Positions 8,087-16,970 of a stretch of 64,000 nt of DNA are shown here, piece after piece. The translations under genes and the position numbers were made by a program. Under the pieces are notes generated by a model. The model worked only from the letters and a program-made list of their open reading frames with translations, ran no database searches and was not told the DNA's origin. Position 1 is the stretch's first letter; every line of letters begins with the position of its first letter. This DNA is from Desulfovibrio sp. (lineage in GTDB: Bacteria; Desulfobacterota; Desulfovibrionia; Desulfovibrionales; Desulfovibrionaceae): positions 227,978-291,977 of the forward strand of contig NZ_JAHZAA010000001.1 of NCBI RefSeq assembly GCF_019424165.1, read 5' to 3'.

Positions 8087-9307
8087 TCAGGAGAGGCGGT
8101 TTTTAAAGTCCGCGTAGCCGAACTCCCGCACCATGCGAAAATCCATATCTCCCGCAGCGTCCGGCCCGCAGATGCCGATGGAAGGCAGGCGCAGGCCGTT
8201 GAACGTGGTGGTCTTGACCATGCTGTAAATGGCCATGTCTTCAAAAACAAGGCGCTGGCCGGGCTTGAGGGGAGCGTCAAAGGAATATTCTCCGGCCACG
8301 TCGCCCGCCAGGCAGGACTTGCCCGCCAGGCGGCATGTCCAGGCCTTTTGCCCGGTTTCTCCGGCAAGCACGGCGGCCCCGTCGTGTTCGTAGCGTACAC
8401 GCGGCCGGTAAGGCATTTCGATAACGTCGGGCATATGGCAGGGAATGCCGATATCCAGAATGGCTATGGGCATATCGGCTTCGATGACGTCCAGCACGGT
8501 GGCCACAAGCCAGCCCGCGTCCAGAGCCACGGCTTCGCCCGGCTCAAGATATACCTGGGCCTGATAGCGGTCGCGCCATTGCGTCAGCAGGCGGCAGAGC
8601 AGGTCAAGGTCGTAGCCCGGCTTGGTGATATGATGCCCGCCGCCCATGTTGATCCAGCGGCATTGGGGCAGCCACTGGCCGAAATGCTTTTCCACGGCGG
8701 CCAGGGTGCGCTCAAGAGCGTCGGCCCCCTGCTCGCACAGGGTGTGGAAATGCAGACCGGATATGCCCGTCATGACTGTGGGGTCAAAATGTTTGCGGCG
8801 TATGCCCAGGCGCGATCCGGGGGCGCAGGGATTGTAAATTTCCACAGCGCCTTCGGAGTGCTCGGGGTTGATGCGCAGGCCGCACTGTATCTGTCTGTCA
8901 GGGCAACGGTCCCTGTTCCACATTTCAATGGCAGGGGCGAACTCGCGCCACTGGGCTGTGGAGTTGAACACAATGTGGTCCGTCAGGGTGAGCAGCTCCG
9001 CCATTTCGCGCCTGTTCCAGCCCGCGGCGAATGCGTGAACCTCGCCGCCGAATTCTTCACGGGCCAGCCGGGCCTCATCAACGGAGCTGGCGCAGGCCCC
9101 CCACAGCGGGCCGTGCCCCTTGAAGCGGGAAAGCAGCGGAAACGTTCCCCAGGCGGCGTAGCCCTTGAGGGCCAGAAGAATTTTTGCCCCGGTGCGCTCC
9201 TGTACACTGTTAAGTACGGCTGCATTGGCGCTGAGCTGATTTTCATCCAACACAAAGCAGGGTGAGGGGATGCGGGCGGGATCAAAAAGAAGGTGCTGGC
9301 AGTGCAT
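8087..9307 (-). CDS. nspC: Carboxynorspermidine decarboxylase
   Basis: A 406-residue PLP fold III decarboxylase converting carboxynorspermidine/carboxyspermidine to the polyamine. The PLP lysine is K48 in LALKGYA, the glycine-rich phosphate loop is MGGGHH near residue 222, and the C-terminal CGPDAAGDMDF carries the substrate-side cysteine. The length matches NspC. It lies downstream of the carboxynorspermidine dehydrogenase on the same strand; the two enzymes act in sequence. The 326-bp gap between them carries the second copy of the intergenic repeat. Confidence 0.92.
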   Translation of the reverse strand: MHCQHLLFDPARIPSPCFVLDENQLSANAAVLNSVQERTGAKILLALKGYAAWGTFPLLSRFKGHGPLWGACASSVDEARLAREEFGGEVHAFAAGWNRREMAELLTLTDHIVFNSTAQWREFAPAIEMWNRDRCPDRQIQCGLRINPEHSEGAVEIYNPCAPGSRLGIRRKHFDPTVMTGISGLHFHTLCEQGADALERTLAAVEKHFGQWLPQCRWINMGGGHHITKPGYDLDLLCRLLTQWRDRYQAQVYLEPGEAVALDAGWLVATVLDVIEADMPIAILDIGIPCHMPDVIEMPYRPRVRYEHDGAAVLAGETGQKAWTCRLAGKSCLAGDVAGEYSFDAPLKPGQRLVFEDMAIYSMVKTTTFNGLRLPSIGICGPDAAGDMDFRMVREFGYADFKNRLS

Positions 9308-9321
9308 GGGGATTCCTTTGG

Positions 9322-9342
9322 GCCGCCTGTGCGGCGGGCGGC
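9322..9342. repeat. REP-like 21-bp palindrome, variant copy
   Basis: Differs from the palindromes at 5244-5264 and 9498-9518 at one position (TGTGC loop instead of TGCGC). It lies 15 bp upstream of the nspC start codon, so it could form a hairpin in the nspC leader. Confidence 0.6.
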
Positions 9343-9423
9343 AAGGGTGGAGCGTTACTGCTTGAAATGTCCCAATCGCCCTTGTTCGGGTGTCTGTACG
9401 GTAGCGGCATTGCGCAATGCGCT

Positions 9424-9518
9424 GGGATGGGGCTTGTTTTTTGAGAAGAATCTTTGCAGCCCTGCGAGCGCGGGATTTTTCCCTTGCTCTTTATCTGGCC
9501 GCCTGCGCGGCGGGCGGC
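9424..9518 (+). repeat. Dispersed intergenic repeat, copy 2
   Basis: Matches 5165-5264 in order and content: GGGATGGGGCTTGT, GCCCTGCGAGCGCGGGA, a T/C-rich stretch, then the identical 21-bp GC palindrome at 9498-9518. It occupies most of the otherwise empty gap 9308-9633 between nspC and its upstream partner. Confidence 0.65.
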
Positions 9519-9633
9519 AGATGAGGGCCTGTCAGGATCTGCGCCCCTCCGAGGCCCCCATCTGCACTCCCGCAGTTTTTTCCGAAGGACAAGCCTTTTC
9601 CTTTTCTTACTGCCCGCCCGCTCCGGCGTTTCT

Positions 9634-10845
9634 TTATATTTTCCCGGTTACATCCACGGACTGCCAGGGCAGGCCGTATGTACCCAGATCCTTCAGGAAG
9701 GGGTCGGGATCAAACTGTTCCATATTCCACACGCCGGGCTTGCGCCACACGCCTTCGGCCACCATTTTGGAGCCGATCATGGCAGGCACGCCGGTGGTGT
9801 AGGAAATGGCCTGCGAGCCGACTTCGGCGTAGCATTCTTCATGGTCGCAGATATTGTAGATGTAAACGGTTTTTTCCTTGCCGTCCTTGACGCCGCGCAT
9901 GAGGTCGCCAATGCAGGTCTTGCCCTTGGTCAGGGGGCCGAGGGAGGCCGGGTCGGGCAAAAGCTTGGACAGGAACTGGATGGGTACGATGTCCTGCCCC
10001 TGAAAGTTCACGGGATCAATGCGGGTCATGCCCACATTGCCGAGCACCTTCAGGTGGTTGAGATAGTTATCGGAAAACGTCATCCAGAAGCGGGCGCGGC
10101 GCAGGCCCTTGAGGTTTTTGACCAGCGATTCCAGCTCCTCATGATACATGAGAAAGCACTTTTTGCCGCCGATGCCGCTGGGGAAGTCAAAATTCATTGA
10201 CCAGGACAGGGGATCGGTTTCCACCCATTCGCCCCGTTCCCAGTAGCGGCCGCGCGCGGTAACTTCGCGGATATTGATCTCGGGGTTGAAGTTGGTGGCA
10301 AAGGGCTGGCCGTGGTCACCGGCGTTGCAGTCGATAATGTCCAGCACATGCACTTCGTCCAGTTCGTGCTTCATGACCCAGGCAGCAAAGACGTTGGTCA
10401 CGCCGGGGTCAAAGCCCGAACCGAGCAGGGCGGTAAGCCCGGCCTCACGAAAGCGGTCGGCATAGGCCCACTGCCATTTGTATTCAAACTTGGCGGTGTC
10501 CAGCGGCTCATAGTTGGCCGTGTCCACATAGTGGACGCCGCACTCAAGGCAGGCATCCATAATGTGCAGATCCTGATAGGGCAGGGCCACGTTGCACACA
10601 AGGTCGGGCTTGACGCTGCGGATAAGCTGGCAAAGCTCCGGCACATTGTCCGCGTCCACCCTGGCGGTAGCCACGTCAACGCCGTAGCGGGCCTTTACGT
10701 TTTGCGCAATGGCGTCGCAGCGGGAAACCGTGCGGCTGGCAAGGGTTATTTTGTTAAAAATGCCGCCGTTTGCGGCAACCTGGGCGCATTTGTGGACAAC
10801 CACGCTCCCGACGCCACCCGCGCCGATGATAAGGATATTCGCCAT
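9634..10845 (-). CDS. Carboxynorspermidine dehydrogenase (saccharopine dehydrogenase family)
   Basis: A 403-residue NAD(P)-dependent enzyme that reductively condenses a diamine with aspartate semialdehyde to give carboxy(nor)spermidine. The N-terminal Rossmann motif is IIGAGGVGSVV at residues 5-15. Saccharopine-dehydrogenase-type blocks follow (VDTANYEP, GSGFDPGVTN). The start at ATG 10845 follows GGGAAGAG; 22 extra upstream codons are unlike the family. With nspC it forms the aspartate-semialdehyde route to norspermidine/spermidine, independent of decarboxylated SAM. Confidence 0.88.
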   Translation of the reverse strand: MANILIIGAGGVGSVVVHKCAQVAANGGIFNKITLASRTVSRCDAIAQNVKARYGVDVATARVDADNVPELCQLIRSVKPDLVCNVALPYQDLHIMDACLECGVHYVDTANYEPLDTAKFEYKWQWAYADRFREAGLTALLGSGFDPGVTNVFAAWVMKHELDEVHVLDIIDCNAGDHGQPFATNFNPEINIREVTARGRYWERGEWVETDPLSWSMNFDFPSGIGGKKCFLMYHEELESLVKNLKGLRRARFWMTFSDNYLNHLKVLGNVGMTRIDPVNFQGQDIVPIQFLSKLLPDPASLGPLTKGKTCIGDLMRGVKDGKEKTVYIYNICDHEECYAEVGSQAISYTTGVPAMIGSKMVAEGVWRKPGVWNMEQFDPDPFLKDLGTYGLPWQSVDVTGKI

Positions 10846-11028
10846 AGCTCTTCCCTCTCCAGCAAGATAGGGGGTCAAAAGAAAATCCGTGCGGCTGCGC
10901 CGCCCGGTCACGTCCCATCACACAAAAAGCGCCTCGGCGCGGTCTGCCGCTTGCGGGCGCAAAGTCCGGCTATATGCCTGTAAAGGCCCAATCCGTCAAC
11001 CGCATTGTTTGCCCTGCCTTTTTCCGGG

Positions 11029-12450
11029 TTACAACGGGTCTTCCCGGCTGGAATCGGGCGCGGCCTGGTCACCGTCCAGCAGCAGCACGTGGGCATGGCG
11101 GCCCGCCCTGCGGGCCTGGCTTGCAAGGGCGTGGCCCCGCTCTCGGCAGGCCGGGCAGGCGTGGCGCGGAACAAGCAGGCACAGAGAGCGCGCCACGCGT
11201 TCCGAAGCCGTTTCGATACGACCCAGGCCGGAGCAGTCCGGGCAGAGCCGCCAGGCTTCGTTCTGCCCTTCGCTGAGCATATCGGTATCATAAAAAATAT
11301 GTTTTTGCCGCACCCACCAGCGGTCCTGACCCTGGCCTTCCACCTGCCCTTCTGACGGCGTGGCAGGAGGGTTGAAGTAACAGTCGCGCACTTCTTCGCA
11401 CAGGCGGGCGATGTACTGCCCGACCTTGGCGCTCTGCCGTGTGGATTCTGGCGACCAGCCCGGCTCACGGATGTCGCCCGCGTCAATGCCTGCCAGCGCA
11501 AGGCAGATGCCCAGATTCACGTAAGGCAGGGCGCCGCGTATGGCGTAGCCGCCCTCAAGCACGGCCACATGCGGGTCAAGCAGGCGGGTCAGGGCCGCAT
11601 AGCCCTGCGCCGAAAGCTTCATGTTGGCCAGCGGGTCAGTGAAATGATTGTCCTGCCCGGCGGAATTGATGATGAAATCCGGCTTGAAGTCTTCAAGAAT
11701 GGGCAGTACGGCGTGTTCGACCGCGTACAGGTAGCCCTCGTCACATGTTTCGGGCGGCAGGGGAATATTTATGGTGCGGCCCAGAGCGCCGGGGCCGCCG
11801 CACTCATGCAGAAAGCCCGTGCCGGGGTACAGGGTGCGGCCGTCCTGATGCAGGGAGATGAAAAGGGTATGCGGGTCGTTCCAGAATACGTCCTGCGTGC
11901 CGTCGCCGTGGTGCACGTCTGTATCCACAATGGCGATGCGCAGGGGGCGACCGTCCGGGTGCGGATAGTGGTCGCGGATGTATTCGGTCATGACGGCTTC
12001 GTTGTTGATATTGCAGAAGCCGCGGTTGCCGTGCACCACGCGCATGGCATGATGCCCCGGCGGGCGTACCAGGGCAAAGGCGCGGTCTTCATGCCCGTCA
12101 AGCACAAGGCGAGCGGCGCGTATGGCCCCGCCAGCCGCCGCCAGGTGCGAATCCGTGCTCACGGCGCGGGCTGTGGGCAGGCAGAAGTGCGCGCGTTCAA
12201 GCTGCGCATGGCTTGCGAACGCGGGCCGGTATTCCGTAATGCCGGGAATATCAAAAAGCCCTTCTTCCACAAGCTGGTCGCGCGTATAGAGCAGGCGCTC
12301 CTCGCGTTCCGGATGCGTGGCGGAAATCGCCCAGTCAAAAGCCGGAAAAAAGACGACTCCCAGCCGCCTGGCGGCGCGAAGGGCCGCCTTCGCGTCCGCC
12401 TGGCAAAAAGAGTGTGCCGCCGGGCGCTGCCCGGTCCGTTGCTCAGTCAT
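11029..12450 (-). CDS. HDAC/acetylpolyamine amidohydrolase-fold deacetylase with C-terminal zinc-ribbon-like tail
   Basis: 473 residues. The zinc deacetylase core is complete: RPPGHHA (tandem His), DTDVHHGDGT (Asp/His zinc ligands), SAGQDNH (third zinc Asp) and EGGY (catalytic Tyr). After about residue 390 a tail carries CPDC and CPAC pairs about 33 residues apart, suggesting a zinc ribbon not normal for bacterial HDAC-fold enzymes. The start overlaps the stop of the preceding small gene by 8 nt, so the two are translationally coupled. It lies 183 bp upstream of two polyamine genes, so an acetylpolyamine substrate is plausible; an acetyl-lysine or acetoin-type role is equally possible on sequence alone. 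Confidence 0.85.
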   Translation of the reverse strand: MTEQRTGQRPAAHSFCQADAKAALRAARRLGVVFFPAFDWAISATHPEREERLLYTRDQLVEEGLFDIPGITEYRPAFASHAQLERAHFCLPTARAVSTDSHLAAAGGAIRAARLVLDGHEDRAFALVRPPGHHAMRVVHGNRGFCNINNEAVMTEYIRDHYPHPDGRPLRIAIVDTDVHHGDGTQDVFWNDPHTLFISLHQDGRTLYPGTGFLHECGGPGALGRTINIPLPPETCDEGYLYAVEHAVLPILEDFKPDFIINSAGQDNHFTDPLANMKLSAQGYAALTRLLDPHVAVLEGGYAIRGALPYVNLGICLALAGIDAGDIREPGWSPESTRQSAKVGQYIARLCEEVRDCYFNPPATPSEGQVEGQGQDRWWVRQKHIFYDTDMLSEGQNEAWRLCPDCSGLGRIETASERVARSLCLLVPRHACPACRERGHALASQARRAGRHAHVLLLDGDQAAPDSSREDPL

Positions 12451-12784
12451 CGTTTTCGTCCAGAGCGTCGAAGATGTCCGCGCCGTAGCGGGCGTAGGTC
12501 ACCATGCGGCCCATCTGCGAAAGGCCAAGGGAATACGCCAGATTGCTTTCCGCCACGGCCACAAACAGCAGGCTGTCTTCATCATACATGGCAAAAACGC
12601 CGCCGGGGCCGTCTTCCTTGCGAAAAGCCACGCAGTACATAAGCTCGGGGTCACCCAGAATGCCCGCCGCCACATGATTTGCGGGAGGCTCGGGCAAAGC
12701 GGATTCAAAACCCGCCGCTCCGTTCTTGCGGGGAACGAAATTCAGTTTTGTGCCTTCAACATACAGGTCGTAATATTCTTGCAT
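12443..12784 (-). CDS. Conserved small protein of unknown function
   Basis: 113 residues, acidic, with no signal peptide or membrane segment. It begins MQEYYDLYVEG and ends DALDENDD. It has a good ribosome site (CGGAGAA) and its stop codon overlaps the start of the HDAC-fold gene, so it is a real, coupled gene. I do not recognise the family. Its pattern of alternating beta-type hydrophobic segments suggests a compact beta-rich domain. A partner or chaperone of the deacetylase is only an inference from coupling. Confidence 0.75.
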   Translation of the reverse strand: MQEYYDLYVEGTKLNFVPRKNGAAGFESALPEPPANHVAAGILGDPELMYCVAFRKEDGPGGVFAMYDEDSLLFVAVAESNLAYSLGLSQMGRMVTYARYGADIFDALDENDD

Positions 12785-13019
12785 GGTATTCTCCGGGGCG
12801 GTTTGCAGGCGGTTTATGTGTCAGGAATATGTATGACGCGGGAAAGCAGTGTGGGCCTGCATGCCCGGCCTTGTCAGAAGCGCCGCGCCATGTGTTTTTT
12901 CATCTGGCGCAAGGCGTCGTGGCGGATGTTGGCGGCGCACAGCGTGCATGGTCTGTAAAAACCGCGCATTGTGCGCCTGACGCAGGCAGAACTCAAAAGG
13001 CGCTTGCGGGGTGTCCTTT

Positions 13020-13673
13020 CTAGTCGAGGCCCCGTCCCCGCCTGCGCAAATAGGCCTCAATGGCCGATCGGCATTGCAGCACCACGTCTTCGGGGGGCTG
13101 CGCGGCATCAATAATGGCGAAGCGTTCCGGCTCCTCATCAGCCAGGGCGCGGTAACCCCGGCGCACACGCTCATGAAAGTCCAGGCTTTCACTGTCAAAA
13201 CGCCCCTCGGCAATGACCATTCCGGCGGAGCGGTTGCGCTCACCGGCGCGTTCCAGTCCGCAGCGCACGGGCAGGTCCAGCAGCAGGGTGAGGTCAGGCT
13301 CAAGCCCGCCGGTGGCCGCTGTATTGAGGCTGCGCAGGTATTCCGTGTCCAGCCCGCGCCCGTAGCCCTGATAGGCCAGGGTAGAGTCTGTGAAGCGGTC
13401 GCAAAGCACCACCTGCCCGGCCTCAAGGGCGGGGCGGATGACCTCTGTCACATGCTGGGCGCGGTCGGCCAGAAACAGGAACAGTTCGGCCCGGCTGGCC
13501 AGCCCGCCGGTGCGCACATCCAGCAGCAGGGCGCGCAGGCGACGCCCAAGGACACTGCCGCCAGGCTCTCTGGTCAGTACGGGGTCATGTCCGCGCGCTT
13601 GCAGGTAGTCTGACAGATAGTCAATGGCCGTGGATTTTCCCGCGCCTTCTATACCTTCAAAAGTGACAAACAT
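13020..13673 (-). CDS. tmk: Thymidylate kinase
   Basis: A 217-residue dTMP kinase. Walker A GIEGAGKST is at residues 7-15, the DR motif is in CDRFTDST near residue 91, and a lid region follows around R145-R160. The start ATG follows AAGGAAGA and lies inside the end of the upstream nuclease gene (25-nt overlap), so the two are cotranscribed. The 235-bp gap downstream to the small protein gene contains nothing I can identify. Confidence 0.95.
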   Translation of the reverse strand: MFVTFEGIEGAGKSTAIDYLSDYLQARGHDPVLTREPGGSVLGRRLRALLLDVRTGGLASRAELFLFLADRAQHVTEVIRPALEAGQVVLCDRFTDSTLAYQGYGRGLDTEYLRSLNTAATGGLEPDLTLLLDLPVRCGLERAGERNRSAGMVIAEGRFDSESLDFHERVRRGYRALADEEPERFAIIDAAQPPEDVVLQCRSAIEAYLRRRGRGLD

Positions 13674-14680
13674 TCTTCCTTGACCGCCTTTTTACGGGTT
13701 GCGGGGGCGGCTTTTTCCGGGGTGCGCGCGGCCCGGTGTACGGGGCGGCCCAGCGTGGCCTGCCAGGGGGTCCAGTCCTGTCCGTCTTCTTCCATTTGTG
13801 CGAAAAGGCTCCGGCACTGGGCCATTTTGGCATCCAGGTTGTCGGCGTAGTGCAGGGCCATGGCTTCAGGAGTGTGGGGCGGGCGTACCGCGCCAAACTG
13901 AAGTTCGCCGTGATGGCTCAGGATAAGGTGTTTGAGATGCCTTTGCAGAGGCTCTTCAAGGCCTGATCTGGCCATGAAGGGGGCGAGCATTTCGATGCCC
14001 AGCATGAGGTGGCCGAGCAGGCGGCCTTCATCGGTATAATCGTTGGCAAGGCCGCCGGAAAATTCCCGCAGCTTGCCGATATCGTGAAAGATCGCTCCCG
14101 CCAGCAGGGTTTGCCGGTCCAGTTCCGGATACTGGTCGGCAATGCGGCGGCAGAGGCTGAAAACACTCAGGGTATGCTCAAGCAGGCCGCCCACGTAGGC
14201 GTGATGCACACCCTTGGCAGCCGGGCATACGCGAAAGGCAGCCCGCATTTCGGCATTGCTGAAAAAGCCCTGCACCAGCTTGCGCCAGGGGGCGTGTGTG
14301 AACTCTGCCTTGATGGCGCCGTCCAGTTCGTGGAGCATGTCGTCCAGCGGGTAGGGGCTGGCGGGCATAAGGGCGGTCTGGTCCACAGCGGCGCTTTCCG
14401 CCGCGTCCAGCAGGCGCATGTGCTCCACAGTAAGCTGCACCTGATCGCGGTACAGGCTCGCGCGACCTTCAACCCACACCAGCGCGCCGGCGGGAATTTC
14501 GCTGAAGTCAGCGCTGAGGGGATGCCATATCTTGGCTTCAAGACTGCCACTGGCGTCCACCAGGGTGAGCCGCCAGTAGGGGCCGTTGCGGGACTGGCCC
14601 TGCGCCGCCTGACTGACTGCAAACAGGCCCCGCGCTTCCGACGTGGGGCTAATGTCTTTGACGTAACAACCTTTTTCCAT
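13649..14680 (-). CDS. OB-fold/HD-domain 3'-5' exoribonuclease-like protein (YhaM type)
   Basis: 343 residues. Residues 1-100 form an OB-fold (LTLVDASGSLEAKIW, then VEGRASLYRDQVQLTV). The HD phosphohydrolase domain follows with HHAYVGGLLEHTLSV near residue 170 and FHDIGKLREF near 205, and a second His pair LSHHGE near 258. This order is that of YhaM-type nucleases that degrade single-stranded RNA or DNA. The C-terminal 30 residues are basic. It overlaps tmk, suggesting one transcript. Substrate preference cannot be read from the sequence. Confidence 0.85.
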   Translation of the reverse strand: MEKGCYVKDISPTSEARGLFAVSQAAQGQSRNGPYWRLTLVDASGSLEAKIWHPLSADFSEIPAGALVWVEGRASLYRDQVQLTVEHMRLLDAAESAAVDQTALMPASPYPLDDMLHELDGAIKAEFTHAPWRKLVQGFFSNAEMRAAFRVCPAAKGVHHAYVGGLLEHTLSVFSLCRRIADQYPELDRQTLLAGAIFHDIGKLREFSGGLANDYTDEGRLLGHLMLGIEMLAPFMARSGLEEPLQRHLKHLILSHHGELQFGAVRPPHTPEAMALHYADNLDAKMAQCRSLFAQMEEDGQDWTPWQATLGRPVHRAARTPEKAAPATRKKAVKEECLSLLKV

Positions 14681-14799
14681 ATATCTATCCAGGAGCGTCT
14701 GGCCAGGAGCGTCTGACGCCCCGTGCGTTTTGAGCGCCGCCGCAAGGGCGGATCATAGCGAAGCTTTTTCGAATTTCCCTTCTTTCCGAGGTATTGTCA

Positions 14800-15573
14800 A
14801 TGAACGTTCTCCTGACCAATGACGACGGCATCCGGGCCAAGGGGCTGCGCGCCCTGTACGCGGCCCTGCACGAGGCCGGTCATACGGTATACGTGGTGGC
14901 CCCCATGAGCCAGCAGTCCGGCGTGGGGCATTCGCTCACGGTTTTCGAGCCTGTGCGGGCCACAGTGATTGAAGAGCCGGACTTTATTGGCACGGGTGTT
15001 TACGGAACCCCTACGGACTGCGTGAAGCTGGCCCTGGGGCGTCTGCTGCCCCACAAGCCCGACCTTGTCATGTCCGGCATTAATGCCGGGGCCAACGTGG
15101 GACCGGACATCCTGTATTCCGGCACAGTGGGCGCGGCCACCGAGGCCGCCCACGAAGACCTGCCAAGCATGGCCGTCTCGTTTGACAGTTTCAGCCACAA
15201 CACCGCCCCGGACATGGACCTTATGCCCCAGGCGCGGCATGCCGTGAATCTGGCTGAGCGCATGAAATGGGCTGCCATGGGCCGCCGCCGGGTGATCAAT
15301 ATCAACTATCCTGCCTGCCCCCTGGACGAGGCCCAGGATCTGCGCGTCTGCCCCCAGACCAGCGCCGTGTGGAAAAACGTCTATATCGAGCGTGAAGACC
15401 CGCGCGGCGCGCCGTACTGGTGGCTTGAGGGCGAAATTCCCCCGGCAAGCATCGAGCCCGGGTCGGACAAGGACCTGCTCAACCGTGGGCATATCACCCT
15501 CACGCCCTTGTGCTTTGATTTTACCGACCATGAGGGACTGACCGCGCTCAAGTGCATGAAGCTTCAGGGCTGA
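14800..15573 (+). CDS. surE: 5'/3'-nucleotidase SurE
   Basis: A 257-residue nucleoside monophosphate phosphatase. The metal site is NDDGI at residues 7-11, with further family blocks MSQQSGVGHS, SGINAGANVG and YSGTVGAATEA. The ATG at 14800 is preferred over an upstream TTG because the GAGGT site at 14788-14792 is then 7 nt away. It is divergent from the YhaM-like gene; the 119-bp gap between them must hold both promoters. Confidence 0.95.
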   Translation: MNVLLTNDDGIRAKGLRALYAALHEAGHTVYVVAPMSQQSGVGHSLTVFEPVRATVIEEPDFIGTGVYGTPTDCVKLALGRLLPHKPDLVMSGINAGANVGPDILYSGTVGAATEAAHEDLPSMAVSFDSFSHNTAPDMDLMPQARHAVNLAERMKWAAMGRRRVININYPACPLDEAQDLRVCPQTSAVWKNVYIEREDPRGAPYWWLEGEIPPASIEPGSDKDLLNRGHITLTPLCFDFTDHEGLTALKCMKLQG

Positions 15574-16013
15574 TGTGCCTGAAGCGGCGGTTGTCGCACA
15601 TTTTGCCGAGGCTTGCGGCCCGCCGGGCATGATGCCGGGGCGCGGCGGCTGGCTGAAAATACCACTCCGTTCTGCCGGAGACGCCATATTCCCGCGCCGG
15701 GGCATTCCCCTTTGGCCGATTTTGATGTACGTTGCTCTTGCCTGCGGCGGGGGTTGGTGTTAGCCATGCTGCCGCAGCTTTCATACGGGCAGTAGCCATG
15801 TAAAGTTGAAGTATTTCAGCGGGCCATGCGACAAGGCACTTTTGGGGCAACCGCCTGTCGGGCAGCGTTTTTCCGTTGGCCACGCCGCCGGAAACGGCAG
15901 TATTGACGTAGCGCATGCGTGTCGGATTACGGTTTTTACCGGCGGCAGGGCATAGAAGTGTTTTTGAAGCGTGCTTGTTTACAACAGTCCCCAGAAAAAA
16001 CAGGGAGGAAGTC
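15574..16013. other. 440-bp gap before fba
   Basis: No credible ORF is present. The only structure seen is a promoter-like TTGACG at 15903-15908 with ATTACG 17 bp further on, and a strong ribosome site (AGGGAGGAAG) at the end. The gap could hold an fba leader of about 85 nt; nothing else is recognised. Confidence 0.35.
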
Positions 16014-16940
16014 ATGCCTCTTATCAACCCCAAAGAAATGTTCGCCGCCGCCTATGCTGGCGGCTATGCCATTGGCGCTTTCAACGTCAACAATATGGAA
16101 ATCATCCAGGGCATCATGGGCGCGGCTTCCGAGGAAAAATCGCCTGTCATCCTTCAGGTGTCGGCGGGCGCGCGCAAATATGCCGGGCAGCCCTACATCA
16201 TGAAGCTGGTGGAAGCCGCCCTGGCCGTTGACGCCGGTGTGCCTGTGGCGGTGCACCTTGACCACGGCCCCAGCTTTGAAATGTGCCGTGAATGCATCGA
16301 CGGCGGCTTTACGTCCGTCATGATCGACGGCTCGCATCTGCCGTATGAAGAAAATATCGCCCTGACCAGGCAGGTGGTAGACTATGCCCGCCCCCGCGGC
16401 GTGTGGGTCGAAGCCGAACTGGGCAAGCTGGCGGGCATTGAAGAGCATGTGCAGTCGGACGAGCACGTCTATACTGACCCGGACGAGGCTGTGGACTTTG
16501 TGGAGCGCACCGGCTGCGACTCGCTCGCCATAGCCATCGGCACAAGCCACGGCGCGTACAAGTTCAAGGGCGAGCCCAAGCTGGACTTTGAACGCCTTGA
16601 GGCCATCTGCAGAAAACTGCCGGACTACCCGCTGGTGCTGCACGGCGCTTCCAGCGTGCCGCAGGAATTTGTGGACCTGTGCAACCAGTACGGTGGCAAT
16701 GTGGGCGGCGCCAGAGGCGTACCCGAAGACATGCTGCGCAGGGCCGCTGGTATGGGCGTGTGCAAGATCAACGTTGATACGGATATCCGCCTGGCGGTTA
16801 CGGCCTGCATCCGTCAGTATCTTGCTGAACATCCTGAAGAATTTGACCCCAGGTCCTATCTCAAGCCGGCCCGGGAAGCTGTAAGACAAATGGTGGCGCA
16901 CAAGATCCGTACGGTTATGGGATCTTCGGGCAAAGCCTAA
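16014..16940 (+). CDS. fba: Fructose-1,6-bisphosphate aldolase, class II
   Basis: A 308-residue zinc-dependent aldolase. Zinc and phosphate-site motifs visible: HLDHGPS near residue 82, IAIGTSHGAYKF near residue 176, LHGASSVP near 208 and CKINVDTDIR near 253. The start is ATG 16014 after AGGGAGGAAG; upstream in-frame codons are not conserved. It is 30 bp upstream of the first GAPDH gene and probably cotranscribed with it, so aldolase and GAPDH form a glycolytic/gluconeogenic pair. Confidence 0.95.
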   Translation: MPLINPKEMFAAAYAGGYAIGAFNVNNMEIIQGIMGAASEEKSPVILQVSAGARKYAGQPYIMKLVEAALAVDAGVPVAVHLDHGPSFEMCRECIDGGFTSVMIDGSHLPYEENIALTRQVVDYARPRGVWVEAELGKLAGIEEHVQSDEHVYTDPDEAVDFVERTGCDSLAIAIGTSHGAYKFKGEPKLDFERLEAICRKLPDYPLVLHGASSVPQEFVDLCNQYGGNVGGARGVPEDMLRRAAGMGVCKINVDTDIRLAVTACIRQYLAEHPEEFDPRSYLKPAREAVRQMVAHKIRTVMGSSGKA

Positions 16941-16970
16941 ACAACATACGTTTTCGTCAAGGAGCGCAAC

